This document shows positions 45,705-58,900 of a stretch of 64,000 bases of DNA, in pieces. Position 1 is the stretch's first letter. Each line of letters starts with the position of its first letter. The translations under genes were made by a program, and so were the position numbers. A model generated the notes under the pieces. It did not search any database and was not told the origin of the DNA. It saw only the letters and a program-made list of their open reading frames with translations. The DNA lies in the NCBI RefSeq assembly GCF_905147045.1, contig NC_065916.1:5496468-5560467 (forward strand), read 5' to 3'. Origin of the DNA: Nymphalis io. Lineage: Eukaryota; Arthropoda; Insecta; Lepidoptera; Nymphalidae.

Positions 45705-46002
45705 ACCGTAACAGCCTGTGAATGTCCCACAGCTGGGCTAAAGGCCTCCGCACCTCTTTTTGAGGAGAAGGTTTGGAGCTTATTCCACCACGCTGCTCCA
45801 ATGCGGGTTGGTGGAATACACATGTGGCAGAATTTCAGTGAAATTAGACACATTCAGGTTTCCTCACGATGTTTTCCTTCACCGTCAAGCACGACATGAA
45901 TTATAATCACAAATTAAGCACATGAAAATTCAGTGGTGCTTGCCCGGGTTTGAACCCACGATCATCGGTTAAGATTCACGGCGTCTAACCACTAGGCCAT
46001 CT
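45705..46002 (-). mobile_element. SINE family B, full length, tandem copy 2
   Basis: GTAACCGTAACAGCCTGTGAA through ACTAGGCCATCTCGGCT. Flanked on both sides by CAATCCCCTTTTATTAATAT. Confidence 0.9.
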
Positions 46003-46373
46003 CGGCTTCAATCCCCTTTTATTAATATATATATTGTATATAATATAGTCAGATGCTAGAAGTTATCATTATTTATACGTGCCTATATAATGCAGACATT
46101 TGTTGTAAAAATTAGTAACCTACACGTATACAATATACATCCGTGACATTTCTTAGCTCCGTAATCGGATAAAAGGTGTACATACCGTAACTACAAAACG
46201 AAATAAGCGACAATGAATTTTGAACTCTATTTAAAAGGTAATAAAGGTCAAAACTTTTGTTTCAAACGAAAACATTTAATCAAAAAATAATAAACTATTA
46301 ATTTTGAACTTTATTAATACATTAATAAAGTTCAAAACGTTTCATCCGTATAAAGAGCGTAAAGTTCATCACT

Positions 46374-46393
46374 AACAGCTGACAATCAGCTGT
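46374..46393 (+). promoter_or_regulatory. Double E-box motif, copy 1
   Basis: AACAGCTGACAATCAGCTGT: two CAGCTG boxes spaced by ACAAT-type sequence. An identical 20-mer lies inverted at 47581-47600. CAGCTG is the core bound by proneural bHLH dimers, and neur is a proneural target in flies. Confidence 0.4.
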
Positions 46394-46649
46394 CAATTTT
46401 ATAAGACAACATAAAATCAACTCTATTCCTAGAAGAATAAGGTTGAAATTCTAATAAATTACGAAAAGAAATTTCTACCTGTGTATTAGTTTTTTTCTTG
46501 CGGTTTTCGACTTTTCGAAGGGAGGAGGTGAGGTGACAGCTGGACTTTAAGACAAAGCGGAATAATTAAGGGTGGACGATCGACCTGTTATTCGTATGTT
46601 CATAATAAGGGGGGCAGAATTTACAAGTGCCTATACGAGTGCCGAGAGC

Positions 46650-46880
46650 CGCGATGGCTCAGTGATTAGAACGCATGAATCTTAACCGATGATCTTGCGT
46701 TCAAACTCAGGCAAGCACCACTGAATTATCATGTGCTTAATTTGTATTTATAATTTCGACAGTGAAGGAAAACATCGTGAAACCTGCATGTGTCTAATTT
46801 CATTGAAATTCTGCCACATGTGTATTCCACCAACGCGCAATGGAATAGCGTGGTGGAAACAGCTCCAAACCTTTTCTTGT
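46650..46880 (+). mobile_element. SINE family B, 3'-truncated
   Basis: AGCCGCGATGGCTCAGTGATT head, family B body, then a break after CTCCAAACCTTTTCTT. Confidence 0.85.
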
Positions 46881-46960
46881 GTTAGATATAAATAACTATA
46901 TCCTTTCATGGAATTCAACCTATCTTCATACAAAATTTCATCAAAATCGGTTCGGGGAAT

Positions 46961-48659
46961 AAAACTAAACGTTACCTTGGAACTTACTTATAATATTTGC
47001 ATTTGAAATTCTGAGCCAATTTGAAGATTACCCCGGACAAACAGACAGACAAAAAATATATATAATTTTGGTTTTGGTAACTCGCAAATACTCATATCAC
47101 CTTAAAACGCTTTTGAAATCATAGACAACTCAATTTTTTTTATTTATTCAGATATAATTAAATTCAGAAGGCCACGCATTCATTAAAATATATCCCAAAA
47201 TCTTGTAAAATAAAAAATATCAGTATTATTCCTTAACTTTTTTTTTATTTCCTTGCGCAAACCTTCTCTATTGTCAAGCAAATCAGCCGACTGAGAGACC
47301 ATATGATTCCATAAATAGAACCATTCTTACTTTTACCATTTTGCATTACATCAGATGATCGAGAAAAAAAAAGTAACAAAAACTCTTTGCATAACCGAAC
47401 TCTTTATTTCAAGTTCATTGTATAAAGAACACAAATTCCCTTCAATAGAAAACAAATTTTATTACCATAACATAAAGTGTACTTTCGTATAAAAATACGC
47501 CGTCCATTTCGTACTGGCCTTTTATATCGCGAAAAACACGTGCGCTGGTGAAAAAAATAAAAGAATAACAGGTAGACGCTACAGCTGATTGTCAGCTGTT
47601 TGTAAACGCATACCAGAATAATTTACCACTATGTACTCAATTATGAACAGGAGAAATTGACATTTAACCGAATAATAATAAGAGTTGTTTTTGTGTACGG
47701 TCAAAATGTCATAGAACCTGATGATATTGAGCAATTATCGAACAATTCCAAATTTAAATTAGTTACAAATAGTACTCTATTTTATTATATGTACGTATTT
47801 TGAATTAGACAAAAATATACTTAAGCTACTATTTATTAAAGTCGATTTTTAAGTTTTAATAAATAAATTATAGAACTTTTTCAAAATTTATAAAATGATT
47901 ATTTATATTTTCGTTTCATAACTTAAAGTATAAGGAAAGTCGATTCAAAATTCAAAGGAATAAGTTATATTTTTATTTAAACAATTTTATTTATACTTTT
48001 TTCTTAGACTTGATTTATAGTTGAAGAACCATGGGAACTGCCAAGGAGGTTTCATCTTCTTTGTAAGAAATTAGACGACAAGTTTTTTTTTAAATCTAAA
48101 CTGGGTTCTGTTCAAGGGTAGTACAAAGATATTTTTTTACATTACAGAATAAAGATATTTTTGAGATTATCATAAGAAACATACGACCGAATTACTGAAA
48201 TACATTATTCATTTCAGAATTAATTGAAATTTTTTTTGAACAGACTAACATACAGAAATTGAAACAAAATCAAGCGAAGGCTAAGCGAAATGTAGACTTA
48301 TTTGACATAAAAAAAAAACCTATGTTAAAATCAAAGAAAAATTTCTTTGAAATCCGTTCGATAGATATGACGTAACTAACATACATATAGACATTCAAAC
48401 TGTCCCATATACATATGTAAGAGTAACAACTATTATTATTAAAATTATTAGAACTATAAAAAAACTGGTGTCCGCACGCGGCTCCACTCGCGTGTTAGGG
48501 GTCAGGTGTTAATAACTTATTTCCTTTTATGTACTCGGGCAACGTGTAAAACTTTATAATAATCGGTCAAGTAATTAACACGTGAAAGTGAACCAAAATA
48601 ATAAACAAACAAAATTGTATATAATTTTTTATTGATTAAAGTAATATCTCTTAATATAT
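46961..48659. other. No gene seen; motif-bearing unique DNA
   Basis: AT-rich and SINE-free. It holds the second double E-box (47581-47600) and a CACGTG word at about 47537. No coding potential found on either strand. Confidence 0.55.
47581..47600 (-). promoter_or_regulatory. Double E-box motif, copy 2 (inverted)
   Basis: ACAGCTGATTGTCAGCTGTT, the exact reverse complement of 46374-46393. The flanking sequences differ, so the match is confined to the motif. Confidence 0.4.
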
Positions 48660-48815
48660 ATAATTCTTATGTACGTGTGTTTGTCACCTAACTCCTACGA
48701 ACGGGCTGGAACGATTTGGATGAAATTTAATGTGTTTATTTCAATGGGTTTCCTGGATGGTAAGGCACTAAATGAAAAAATGTCTGTATGGCAGGACGAC
48801 GTCTGCCGGGACCGC
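48660..48815 (+). mobile_element. Probable Helitron-type fragment
   Basis: TAACTCCTACGAACGGGCTG, ACGATTTGGATGAAATTTAA and GACGACGTCTGCCGGGACCGC resemble the interior and 3' end of abundant insect non-autonomous elements. The last bases (CTAGT expected) are altered. Confidence 0.4.
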
Positions 48816-48933
48816 TTCTATTATATATTTTATACGTAGCAAAATTTATTTTATTTTTTGAATTTATTACCTTGATAAGAAAACTTTATTTTCATTTCAT
48901 TACAGTATCTGAGTATCTCTAACTTCTTTTGAC

Positions 48934-49306
48934 TGCCTCGTTGGTCTAGTGGCTTGATATAAGGCCGCAGACCCGGAGGTCCAGGGTTCAATTCCCAGGT
49001 CGGGCCAATAAAAAGTTATTGGGTTTTTCTGTCAGAAAATCCTCAGTAGCAGCCCGGAGTGTGGAAGTTGGAAGTGTGTACACTCCCGCGCCTCGGAAAG
49101 CACGTAAGGCCGTCGGTCCTGCGCCTGAACTCTTTCCGGTCGTGTCGGATTGCCGTCCCATCGGATTATGAGAGTCAGGGAGTAGAGAGTGCACCTGTGT
49201 TTGCGCACACAATTGTGCACTATAATATCTCCTGCGTAGTTGGCTAATCTCTCTTGAGATTGGCCGCCGTGGCCGAAATCGGGCTGGAGGACGTTATTAT
49301 TATCTT
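48934..49306 (+). mobile_element. SINE family D (tRNA-derived, ATT tail)
   Basis: The head has textbook Pol III boxes: A box TGGTCTAGTGG and B box GGTTCAATTCC. A GC-rich body of about 270 bp ends in GTTATTATTATC. Diverged relatives occur at 54205-54385 and 60763-61035. The open frames across it are artefacts. Confidence 0.8.
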
Positions 49307-50359
49307 TAACTTCAAGTGATTTGTCACCAATAGTGGTGAATTTTTGTAACAAACATGGTACGACCCTTTTTAGGTTTATACTCTTAATTAATCCCGTAAT
49401 CGGTGCACGAAAACATCGTGAGGAAACCTGTATGTTTTGGATACAAATTTGTCAAATGTCTACCAACTTTTTCCCCTGTAATAGAAGAGTGTGAATCCTC
49501 AAATAACTATAAATACATAATAACTATAAATATTGTTTATAGGATAACTAGATAAACAATGCCATCCTCTTCTTACAAATTTAAAATCAGTGATGACAGA
49601 GAGAGAGATCAGTTTATCATTAATTAAACACCCTTATTTGGGCATGATTATGATATTACTGGCATATCAATTTGGTCTATCTTGTCAATGGTCGAAATAA
49701 ATATAAATAAATAAGAATAAATTCATTAATTTTGAGCAATAGTTTAGGAGTATGGTAACCGCTGTACAGTTCGAAGAGAAAAGATACGGTATGAAATTGT
49801 GTAAAGTTAAAAAAAACATTAATAAACCGTGGTCAAGGGTGGCATTCATCTATGGCATTTACATTAACAATTTTATGCTTTTTATCGAATATAACGCCAT
49901 ATGTAAAGTATTTATTTTATGTATTACTTTCAGGTTTAATTATAATTACAAAATTGCACAAACAAAAAAAAAACTAATCCAGTGTCAATTGCCAAATCTT
50001 TTCTTGTTAGATTCATTATCGAATTGGTGGTAATTGTTACTTTAACTATTAATGTAATGCATTATAATTATGCAATTTGTATATAAAAAAAAATTTCAGC
50101 ACTGGAAAGAGTTCAGCAACAAGTTTGGGTTTTCTGAGGAACAAGAAAGTAAATTTCTTTACTGAACAGCAACTTAGATTACTCGATTTTGGTATATCAA
50201 GCATATTGATCAACCTGCTTTATAACTGCAACTAAACGCCAATGAGTAATTCAATTGACATTTTGTCGGAGTATAATAATTAACATTGTGAAGACATAGC
50301 TAAAAAACATTTTAGATTGTACTTAGTTTAGTGAGACAAAATGTCGTGGTTCTTTTTGT

Positions 50360-50592
50360 TATAGTATAGGTAGGCGGACGATCATATGGGCACCTGTTGG
50401 TAAGTGGTCAACAATGCCCATAGACATTGGAATTGTAAGCAATGTTAATCATCGCTTACGTCGTCAATGCGCCACCAACCTCGGGAACTAAGCTGTTATG
50501 TCCCTTGTGCCTGTAATTACGCTAGCTCCCTCACCCTTCAAACCAGAACACAACAATACCAAGTACTGCTGTTTCGCGCTAGAATATCACGA
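50360..50592 (-). mobile_element. SINE family A, truncated
   Basis: GTTATAGTATAGGTAGGCGG to GCGCTAGAATATCAC. The minus-strand 5' end is missing. Confidence 0.8.
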
Positions 50593-51049
50593 AGTTCACG
50601 AGGTCTTGAATAAATTAGTGTTCATTATGATTTTTCGAGAAAATTGAATTTTGAATTACAGTAAAGTTATTATTGGAACTTTTTATTGAAAAATGAACGT
50701 GGATATAAGTAGGTAAGCGAAGATGTTGTTATTATAAAAAAAGATTCAAGAACTGTTTGTTGTGCATTATAAAGCATAGCTGTTAGCAAATCGTATGGAA
50801 TATGTATCTTATCTGTATTGTGACCATAATTACTGTTTTGAAGCGGACAGTCCCAATTTCAAGCTCAATGTCCCGCTGTTTTATAAAAACTTAGAAATCT
50901 TATATTATAAAAGAAAGCTAAAAAGCTGTGACTATGAATTTAAAAATACTATGAGCCTTAAGAAACTAGACTTTATTTTTTTAAACTATATCATTCATTG
51001 GCAACTTAATCATCCCACTGACATAATGATTATTCCCACTACTGAGAAC

Positions 51050-51349
51050 TACTACTGGTGGTAGGGCTTTGTGCAAGCTCGTCTGGGTAGGTACCACCCA
51101 CTCATCAGATATTCTACCGCAAAACAGCAATACTTGATATTGTTGTGTTCCGGTTTGAAGGGTGAGTGAGCCAGTGTAATTAGAAGCACAAGGGACATAA
51201 AATCTTAGTTCCCAAGGTTGGTGGCGCATTGGCTATAAGCGATGGTTGACATTTCTTAGAATGCCAATGTCTAAGGGCGTTTGGTGACCACTTACCATCA
51301 GGTGGCCCATATGCTCGTCCACCTTCCTATCCTATAAAAAAAAAAAAAA
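51050..51349 (+). mobile_element. SINE family A, young, full length
   Basis: ACTGGTGGTAGGGC head to a 14-A tail. Carries the young-group variants ATACTTGATATTGTTG and CTAAGGGCGTTTGG. Confidence 0.9.
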
Positions 51350-51504
51350 ACATTTATAGCAGAATTATAAAAATTAATATCATTATTCTATTATGAATTA
51401 AAGGAAAATGTGTGATTTATTCTTTATTCAAAAATTATATTCCTTTAGAATATTAAAAAAAAAACAATTTATAGAAATAGAAAAGATTGATTTAATATTT
51501 TACA

Positions 51505-51580
51505 ATAACAGTCTGTGAATGTCCCACTGCTGGGCTAAGGCCTCCTCTCCCTTTTTGAGGAGAAGGTTTTAGAGCTTATT
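51505..51580 (-). mobile_element. SINE family B 3' fragment
   Basis: AACAGTCTGTGAATGTCCCAC to GGTTTTAGAGCTTATT. The remaining 51590-52290 is AT-rich with nothing recognisable. Confidence 0.8.
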
Positions 51581-52290
51581 TCTTAGTATTTATTATCTTT
51601 ATACATAAAAAATATTACTAACACAACAACAAGACAATCATGGTCATTTTTCACTGAGTTTTGTATCTATATTTAAATTTAATTCTATATTCTTTCTTTG
51701 GGTCTTGTGAATATTTAGAATAGAAGCAAAGAATACAGAATAACAATACAAATAAATATAAAATTAAAAAAAAATGCCTCAACTAATTAATTTCTCAATT
51801 TAAGTGAGACTTATTAATTTGTTATTTGGGGCAATTTGAAAATACTGCTTATTAAAATTCAATTAACTTAATTTGTATAATAATATATATATATTTAAAA
51901 AAACCATTAATCATTAAACTATAGAGTTGCTAATTATTTTAAAATACTTTTTAATCACTATTTGTTTTTATTTAATTGTGATAAAAATGTTTTTAATCAA
52001 TTGCTTCATTGTTATGACACTGTTATATTTAACTTCAAAATTCTGTTATTATTTATATTAAAAAAAGATAATATTATGTAGTATATTAAATTATCGAAAA
52101 AAATTATATAAATAGGAAACTATTTTAATTAATTATACAATTGTTTGATAATATTATTATAGCACAAACAATAAGTTAATTTCTGTTTATTTAAAAGATA
52201 TAGGTTATGTTAATAGGAACTATTCGTGTCTTGTTAGAATCTTGTTAGATGCCCAAAATTTGTGTTTACGAAACAATTATAATCACTTAC

Positions 52291-52318
52291 CCGGCATAGC
52301 GCTCCCAGTTTGACCCAT
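52291..52318 (-). CDS. neur: Candidate alternative first exon of neur (MGQTGSAMP)
   Basis: A minus-strand ATG starts nine codons, MGQTGSAMP, ending CCG G|GTAAGT in phase 1, the same phase as exon 1a. Splicing to exon 2 at 16253 stays in frame and gives MGQTGSAMPAPRTSC. Gly2 followed by Gln-Thr-Gly-Ser fits an N-myristoylation signal, and mammalian NEURL1 also begins with a myristoylatable MGNN-type sequence. No other minus-strand coding exon lies between here and 38361. The link to neur is inference from phase, strand and protein logic. Confidence 0.5.
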
Positions 52319-53035
52319 TTTTTGTAAAAATTCTTGCACTATAATCACAATGAATGATTTGTATAAACACGTTACGTCCTGTACACGAGTCGGCGTCCGT
52401 TCATTACACACTAAACTGAACTATGAACTCTAATAATGCACGTAAATATATTTGTTTAATTGATGTAATACATTATAAATTACATTGTTTTAATTTTATT
52501 TATATAAAACATATATTTCTTATAAGAATCTGGTAACTTAAGTACTAAGTTTTGTAAACTACGAAGGAACAATTATTTCGTTATAAAAATGATTGCACGT
52601 TATTATATTACATGATTGCTAATATTTTTAATGTTTTTCAACATTAACACAAAAACTTGCAAATATTCTCAAATTGACGTATGACATTATATTTATGAAA
52701 TAATAGATACTAAATTGTACGTTCGGATATCTTGTAAGTTTATTTGAATTTTAAAAGAAAAGGTTTTTAGTACTCAAAATATTAACAAAATCTATTTCAC
52801 ATCTTTGAAAAAATTATAAACATAGGTATAAATAAATATGACTATAACTTTAAGTTTTGACTCATTTACGGTTTATATAATTTATTACAATGGCAACATT
52901 TTAATAAAGATGTCAACTGTCAAGTAGTGCTTTATAACATATAAAAACGTTATTTAGTGTTTAAATAGCTTGTTTAATTTTGAACTTACTTATTTACTTT
53001 ATATATGAGAAATAATAAAATACAATTTAAACAAC
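52319..53035. promoter_or_regulatory. Bidirectional promoter interval
   Basis: 717 bp separate the two divergent start codons (52318 minus, 53036 plus). The part nearest 52318 is GC-richer (GTACACGAGTCGGCGTCCG). The rest is AT-rich without repeats. No clear TATA box. Confidence 0.4.
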
Positions 53036-53175
53036 ATGGCTAATAGATTAGTTAGTAAAAAACAAGCTCTACTCGTACGTAAAGAAGAGTTATTACGCGA
53101 GTTAAAATATTATGAAAAAAGAATCGATGAAGCTAGAAACATAAAACAGAAGTCTAGTTTTCATGAAAACGACAG
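53036..53175 (+). CDS. CENP-P-like gene, exon 1
   Basis: ATG at 53036 preceded by AAACAAC, donor GACAG|GTAAAT, phase 2. Encodes the charged helix MANRLVSKKQALLVRKEELL and following residues. Confidence 0.75.
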
Positions 53176-55869
53176 GTAAATATTTACACACATTTTAATA
53201 TTTTGCATGTCTTATTTTATTTATTTTATTAAGCCACCGAAAATAAATAAAAAAAATCCTTTTACCAACAATCGAACTATTATAAAATTAAAAAGTTATC
53301 CAATATTTTAAAGATGAACTATTTATTGTAAAAAACAAAAGTTTCAAGATCTCCTTTGCGTAAACTTTCTTAAGCTTATTAAAACATTGTATCAATGAAA
53401 ATCGAGGAGTTATAAACCACCAAATCAAGTGTTTACACTCGCTTCCGTATTTTATATATGATAAAATTTCATTGTCGATATCAACAGTAAAAGTAAAACA
53501 TTACTCTGTTGGGTAGACACCTCGCTTTTAGCTTATTCTACCATATTCTTTAAGCGTGGGTTACTAGATACACCATATGGCGCAGATTCGCCAGTGTAAA
53601 CCAATGGCTGATTACCTGATTAGATAAGAACCTGTAATCTTCAGTTTAGAACCACACGTTTTATCCACTCAGCTCTTAATCAACAAGTAATTTTTTTTAA
53701 AATTTTATAGTTCAGATTCGGATCAAGAGATTTCTATAGAAATATGTCCATCGATAGCCGAGCTCAAATTGCAACAAAGCAGCTTGAAGACATGTCTCCA
53801 TGCTACACAGGAACTGACCAGTGTTCAAGTTTTGCAGTCGGAAGTCAATATCTTAGTTGAGGATCCAGTATATGAAGGGTAAGTCTCATATACAATGTTT
53901 GAATAATGATACAACATTATTGATTTAGCAGCTAGTTTGCTGTTTGAATACTAGATTGAGGCAAAACTAAATTGTATTGTATTTGTGTAATTATCTATAT
54001 AAGTATGTATTTACAAAAGAAAAGTAGTTATTGCCAAGGCTTTAGCTTGAAACTAGAAATTGATAATGAAAGAATTGGTGTTGTTACACTGCCATTCTAG
54101 ATATCACATAATTGTGCTTTGTGTATGATTTGTCTCTGAGCATTCACTTTCCTTTGTTTTTTATTTGTGTATCCATATGAGATCTTGGGTTTGAATCCCA
54201 TGTTATAAAATAAGTCATAATCAGTCAGGATAATACTATGTAGGATACTTCTCAGCTACAGCTTGGAGTCTGGAAGTTAGGTTTTAAAAAGCATATAAAT
54301 AAATCATCTTAGTGAGTTATCTCATCATCTCATCCGACTCTGCAATTGAGCGATTACAGAGTGCACCTGGTTAACAATGTGTTTTTTGTTTTAGCGAGAC
54401 TCAAATAACGGATGAGGGTACATGGAAAGAAATTATGGTTGAATGTCGAGTTGATCTCGTACCATTCTCAATGAGCTATTACATGCATAGACCTGTAAGT
54501 ATATATTTACAATTATATAATTTTACAGTAAGCGACAGTGAGCGGAGATACCCCACTGTAGACTGACCGACAACTGAATTTTCATCTGAAGAAATGTGCA
54601 TGAGCATTTTTCTTTCTAATGTTTTATCAGTAATGACAGAAAGAGAGAAATTTGCGTTAAACAAAAACTCTACTTTGCAAAATTTAGCAATAAGACAGTC
54701 AATAAATAAACATAAATAAGAATAAACATTTATTAAATTTAATAAAATGTTTCTAAATATCTCATTAATAATATAAGTAGAGCCAAGCGGGTAGAACGTT
54801 TGAATCTTAACCAATGCTTGTCGGTTCAAACCAGAGCAAATACCACTGTATTTTCATGTGCTTAACTTGTGTTTATAATTCATCTTGTGCTTGACGGTGA
54901 AGGAAAACATTGAGAAGAAACCTGCATGTGCCTAATTTCACTGAAATTCTGCCACATGTGTATTCCACCAATCCAAATTGGAGCAGCGAGGTGGAATAAG
55001 CTCGAAACCTTCTCCTCATAAAAAGAGAGGAGGCCTTAGCCCAGTGGGACATTTACAGGCTGTTACTACAAATTTCTCATTGAAGCAAAATATATATTTG
55101 TTAAGAATAATGATCGGTTAAAAGGTTGTAATAGAAATAATCGCTTTTTATTGTATAAATATGTTTTGTTCATGTATTATCATTATTATTAACATACTAA
55201 TCATTACATATGAAAGATATCGAGATGAGATTGTAGACAATTTTTAGTACTTTTTATAATTTTGACATTTTCCTAAACGGTTAATAAATATTATAAATTT
55301 TCTTTACGGATATTGCTTAGAATTTGCTTACCTTTACTAGTATTTTTTTTTTAAATATACAGCAACGTAATTATATTCACTTGAATAAATATTTTATTAT
55401 TAATCACTGCTATCAGATACAACTAAATTTAAGTGACTAATGTAAGTTACGACACGTCCGCGATTGCAGATAAATTTTAATGCATGTCTTAACATGATTT
55501 CTTGTAAATAATAATACACCCCCACCGCCGCACTGCACCCTCCCCGCTGCACCCGCGTGCACCGCAGAGACAAGTTGCAACCTGTTAAATCGAATTAGTC
55601 GCATCTGAGCTTGCGCCTGAGTGTCATTAGTCACTTTTTTTTTTCATGGAATGAACTATTTTTTTTCACAATGATACTACTATTAAAATAAGGATTATAT
55701 AAACACTCGCTAACCGCTATTTGTTTATTTGTTATTAGGAAGACAAACAGTTACAAAATATTATCACATAAAAAAAATTACTATTCAATCAAGTCGTCAC
55801 AAGTATATCATAAGTAAATCAAAAATCATTAAATAGAAGATTGTTATATATATATGTATATATATGTTA

Positions 55870-55934
<65 letters not shown>

Positions 55935-58900
55935 TAAAAATAAAAATTAAAATGATAGATTAAAGTTTCATGAAATATGACGAAATAAAAAATCCTAAAC
56001 ATATTTATGGTGAAAATTAATTTTCAATTATATTTCGTACATAGTAACTATATGCAGCGCTAAGGGCTAAGACATCGTAAAACACGTCCGAAGTATTTTG
56101 AAACGAGTAATTCAGAAGTATTCAATTTGCGACCCGCCGAGCTTTTGTGGTCTTTAACTCGGCGCTTTTGTGGTCTTTAACTATTATAAATTTCAAATGT
56201 TACTCGATCAACAAAAAATACGGTTCATAGTTGTTTTTTTTTTTAATTTGTAACAATCCCGAAACAATTAAATCTTTTTGTTTGCGCTCACGACATATTA
56301 TAAAACAAAAGTCCGCTCGCCGCGTCTGCCTGTCTGTACTTTATAAACTCAAAAATTATCGAACAAGTTTTCTATACGTTTTCACGAACTACTTATTCAC
56401 CAGTAACAGCCTGTGAATGTCCCACTGATGGGCTAAGGCCTCCTCTCCCTTTTGAAGGTTATTCCACCACGCTGCTCCAATGCCGGTTAGTGGAGTACAC
56501 AAGTGGCAGAATTTCAGTGAAATTAGACCAGGTTTCCTCACGATGTTTTGCTTCACCGTTAAGCACGAGATGAATTATAATCACAAATTAAGCATATGAA
56601 AATTCAGTGGTCCTTGCCCGGGTTTGAACCCACGATCATCGGTTAAGACTCACGCGTTCTTGGATAACAATAAAGTATTATTATTATTATTATTTCTATT
56701 TAACTTTTAAAGTTTCTCTTTTTTCGAAGGGTTTAAACATAAAACGCGGGCTGCAGCCAAGCGGAGTGTTGCTTATATTTTATTATTATTATTATTTTGT
56801 ATCTTTTTTTTGTATCTCCCTTTTAACAGGGGTAACTTAACTATCACGCGTTTGTTAAAGATTAAATTGACAATGGTGATGCGAGGAACTTTCGTGTAAG
56901 ACGTGTGGTGATCAGTATGACAGCTTTTTGTAAAAGTGCGAGAGTGGACTTGGACATTTGGAGAATATTGAGATTAGTCTTGATTGTTTTTGGGATAACG
57001 CCTGTTCTGGAGAGAATGATTGGTAAAATTTTCACTGTGTTTATTGAACATTGTTTTTTAATTTAATTAGCCAATCCTATGTATTTTATTACTTTTTCAT
57101 TGTGTGTACTGAGTAGGTTGTGTGTATTACATACGGCAATATCGACTATATAAACTATTTTGTTGTTTTTGTCTACCACTGTTATATCCGGTCTATTATA
57201 ATGTATGGTTTGGTCGGTGGTGATCGTTCGATCCCAATAGATTTTATAATAATTATTTTCTAGAATTTTACAGGGTTGGTATTTATAGTAAGCTACTTTA
57301 TTTGTTATGAATTTATATTGATGGGATAAGTTTTGGTGAATTATTGCTGCTACTTGGTCATGCCTGTGCTTATAATCAGTTTGGATGATTGACTTGCAAG
57401 CACCGGTTATGTGTTGAATCGTTGCTGAACTGCTTTGGCAACGTCTACATAAATCAGTCGGTAAATTAGCTGTGCGAATTATATGTTTCTGATAGTTTCG
57501 GGTGTCTATTACTTGATCTTGTATGGCTATCATAAAAGCCTCTGTCTCGTGGAATAACACACCACGCCGCAGCCACTCGTTCGACGCTTCCATGTCGACA
57601 TGTGCTTGGCTCAAGTCGGCTCGATGTCTTCCATGCAATAACTTTTGTGACCACTTACTAATATTTTGTTATTTATTAATTATTTGTTTACTTGATTGTT
57701 TATTTCTATTATGTATGTTAAGTGGAGTGATTTTTTTATCAGCTTCAGTTATGTGTTCATGGATTGGAGTACTTTCTCAGCTTAGCTATGAGACTATTGT
57801 GCAAATTATGTATATCAATGAAACCTCTTCCTCCTTCACCGCGTGGTAGTGCGATTCTCTGTATACAACTTTTGGGGTGATGTTTCCTGTGTGTGGTCAT
57901 ATGTGTGTTTATTATTCGCTGTAGTTTTTGTAGATCACTTTTAGACCAATTTATAATTCCAAAGGAATATGTGAGTAATGCTATTGCATAGGTATTAATT
58001 GCTTTTGTGCTGTTGCGTGAATTTAAACGTGTTTTTAATATTTGATTTAACCTTATTTTAAACTTCTGTATCAATTCTTTTTTTATTTGTTTGTGTTTTA
58101 TTTGCTTAGACTGGTGATATCCTAAATACTTATAAGTGCTCATTTCATCCATTGCTTCTATTTGTTCTCCCGTTTCTAACATATATCTATTTGTTTCCGT
58201 TTTCCCCCTATTTATTGAATGCATTTTACATTTATCAACCCCAAAGTGCATTTGTATGTCCTTAGAAAAAGATTGTGTGACGTCTGTTAGTTTTATAAGT
58301 TCGGTTTTAGTAGTTCCATAGATCTTTATATCGTCCATGTACATTAACTGGGAAATAAGACAGTGTGTGCCATTATGTTTTAGTTTGAAACCAGGATTAG
58401 TATTATTAAGTAAATTGGAAAGGGGGTTGAGTGCCATACAAAACCATAACGGACTAAGTGCATCTCCTTGAAATATTCCTCTTTGTATTTTAATCGGGTC
58501 AGTAGTAATTGATGCGTTATTCTGATAAACTTTAAGTGTGGTTTACCTCTGAGGCATTATACAATTAAAAAAATTTATAAGTACCGGGTCGATCTTATAA
58601 AGTTGAAGTACATGTAGAAGCCAACTGTGAGGTACCGAATAAAATGCCTTCTTATACTCGACATACATCGTGTAGATATTTCGTTTGCTGGTCAGTGCCT
58701 GTTTCATTACTATTGTATCTATAACCAATTGTTCTTTACATCCTTGACTATTTTTCCTACAACCTTTTTGTTGTTCTGCTAAAATTTTTTATACTTCTAA
58801 GTGCTGATAAATGATTCCGTTAATACATCCTGTCATTATTTAATATATTGTTTGTAAATATGTGATTGGTCTATAATTTGCAGGATTTTTAAGATCCGAT

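Noticed and set aside
48934..49015. tRNA-like sequence with textbook Pol III boxes
   Set aside because: It is followed by a conserved body and an ATT tail, with diverged relatives at 54205 and 60763; I call it SINE family D.
54479..54829. 116-codon minus-strand frame after exon 3
   Set aside because: It overlaps coding exon 3 and its intron, then runs into a SINE; no protein-like features.
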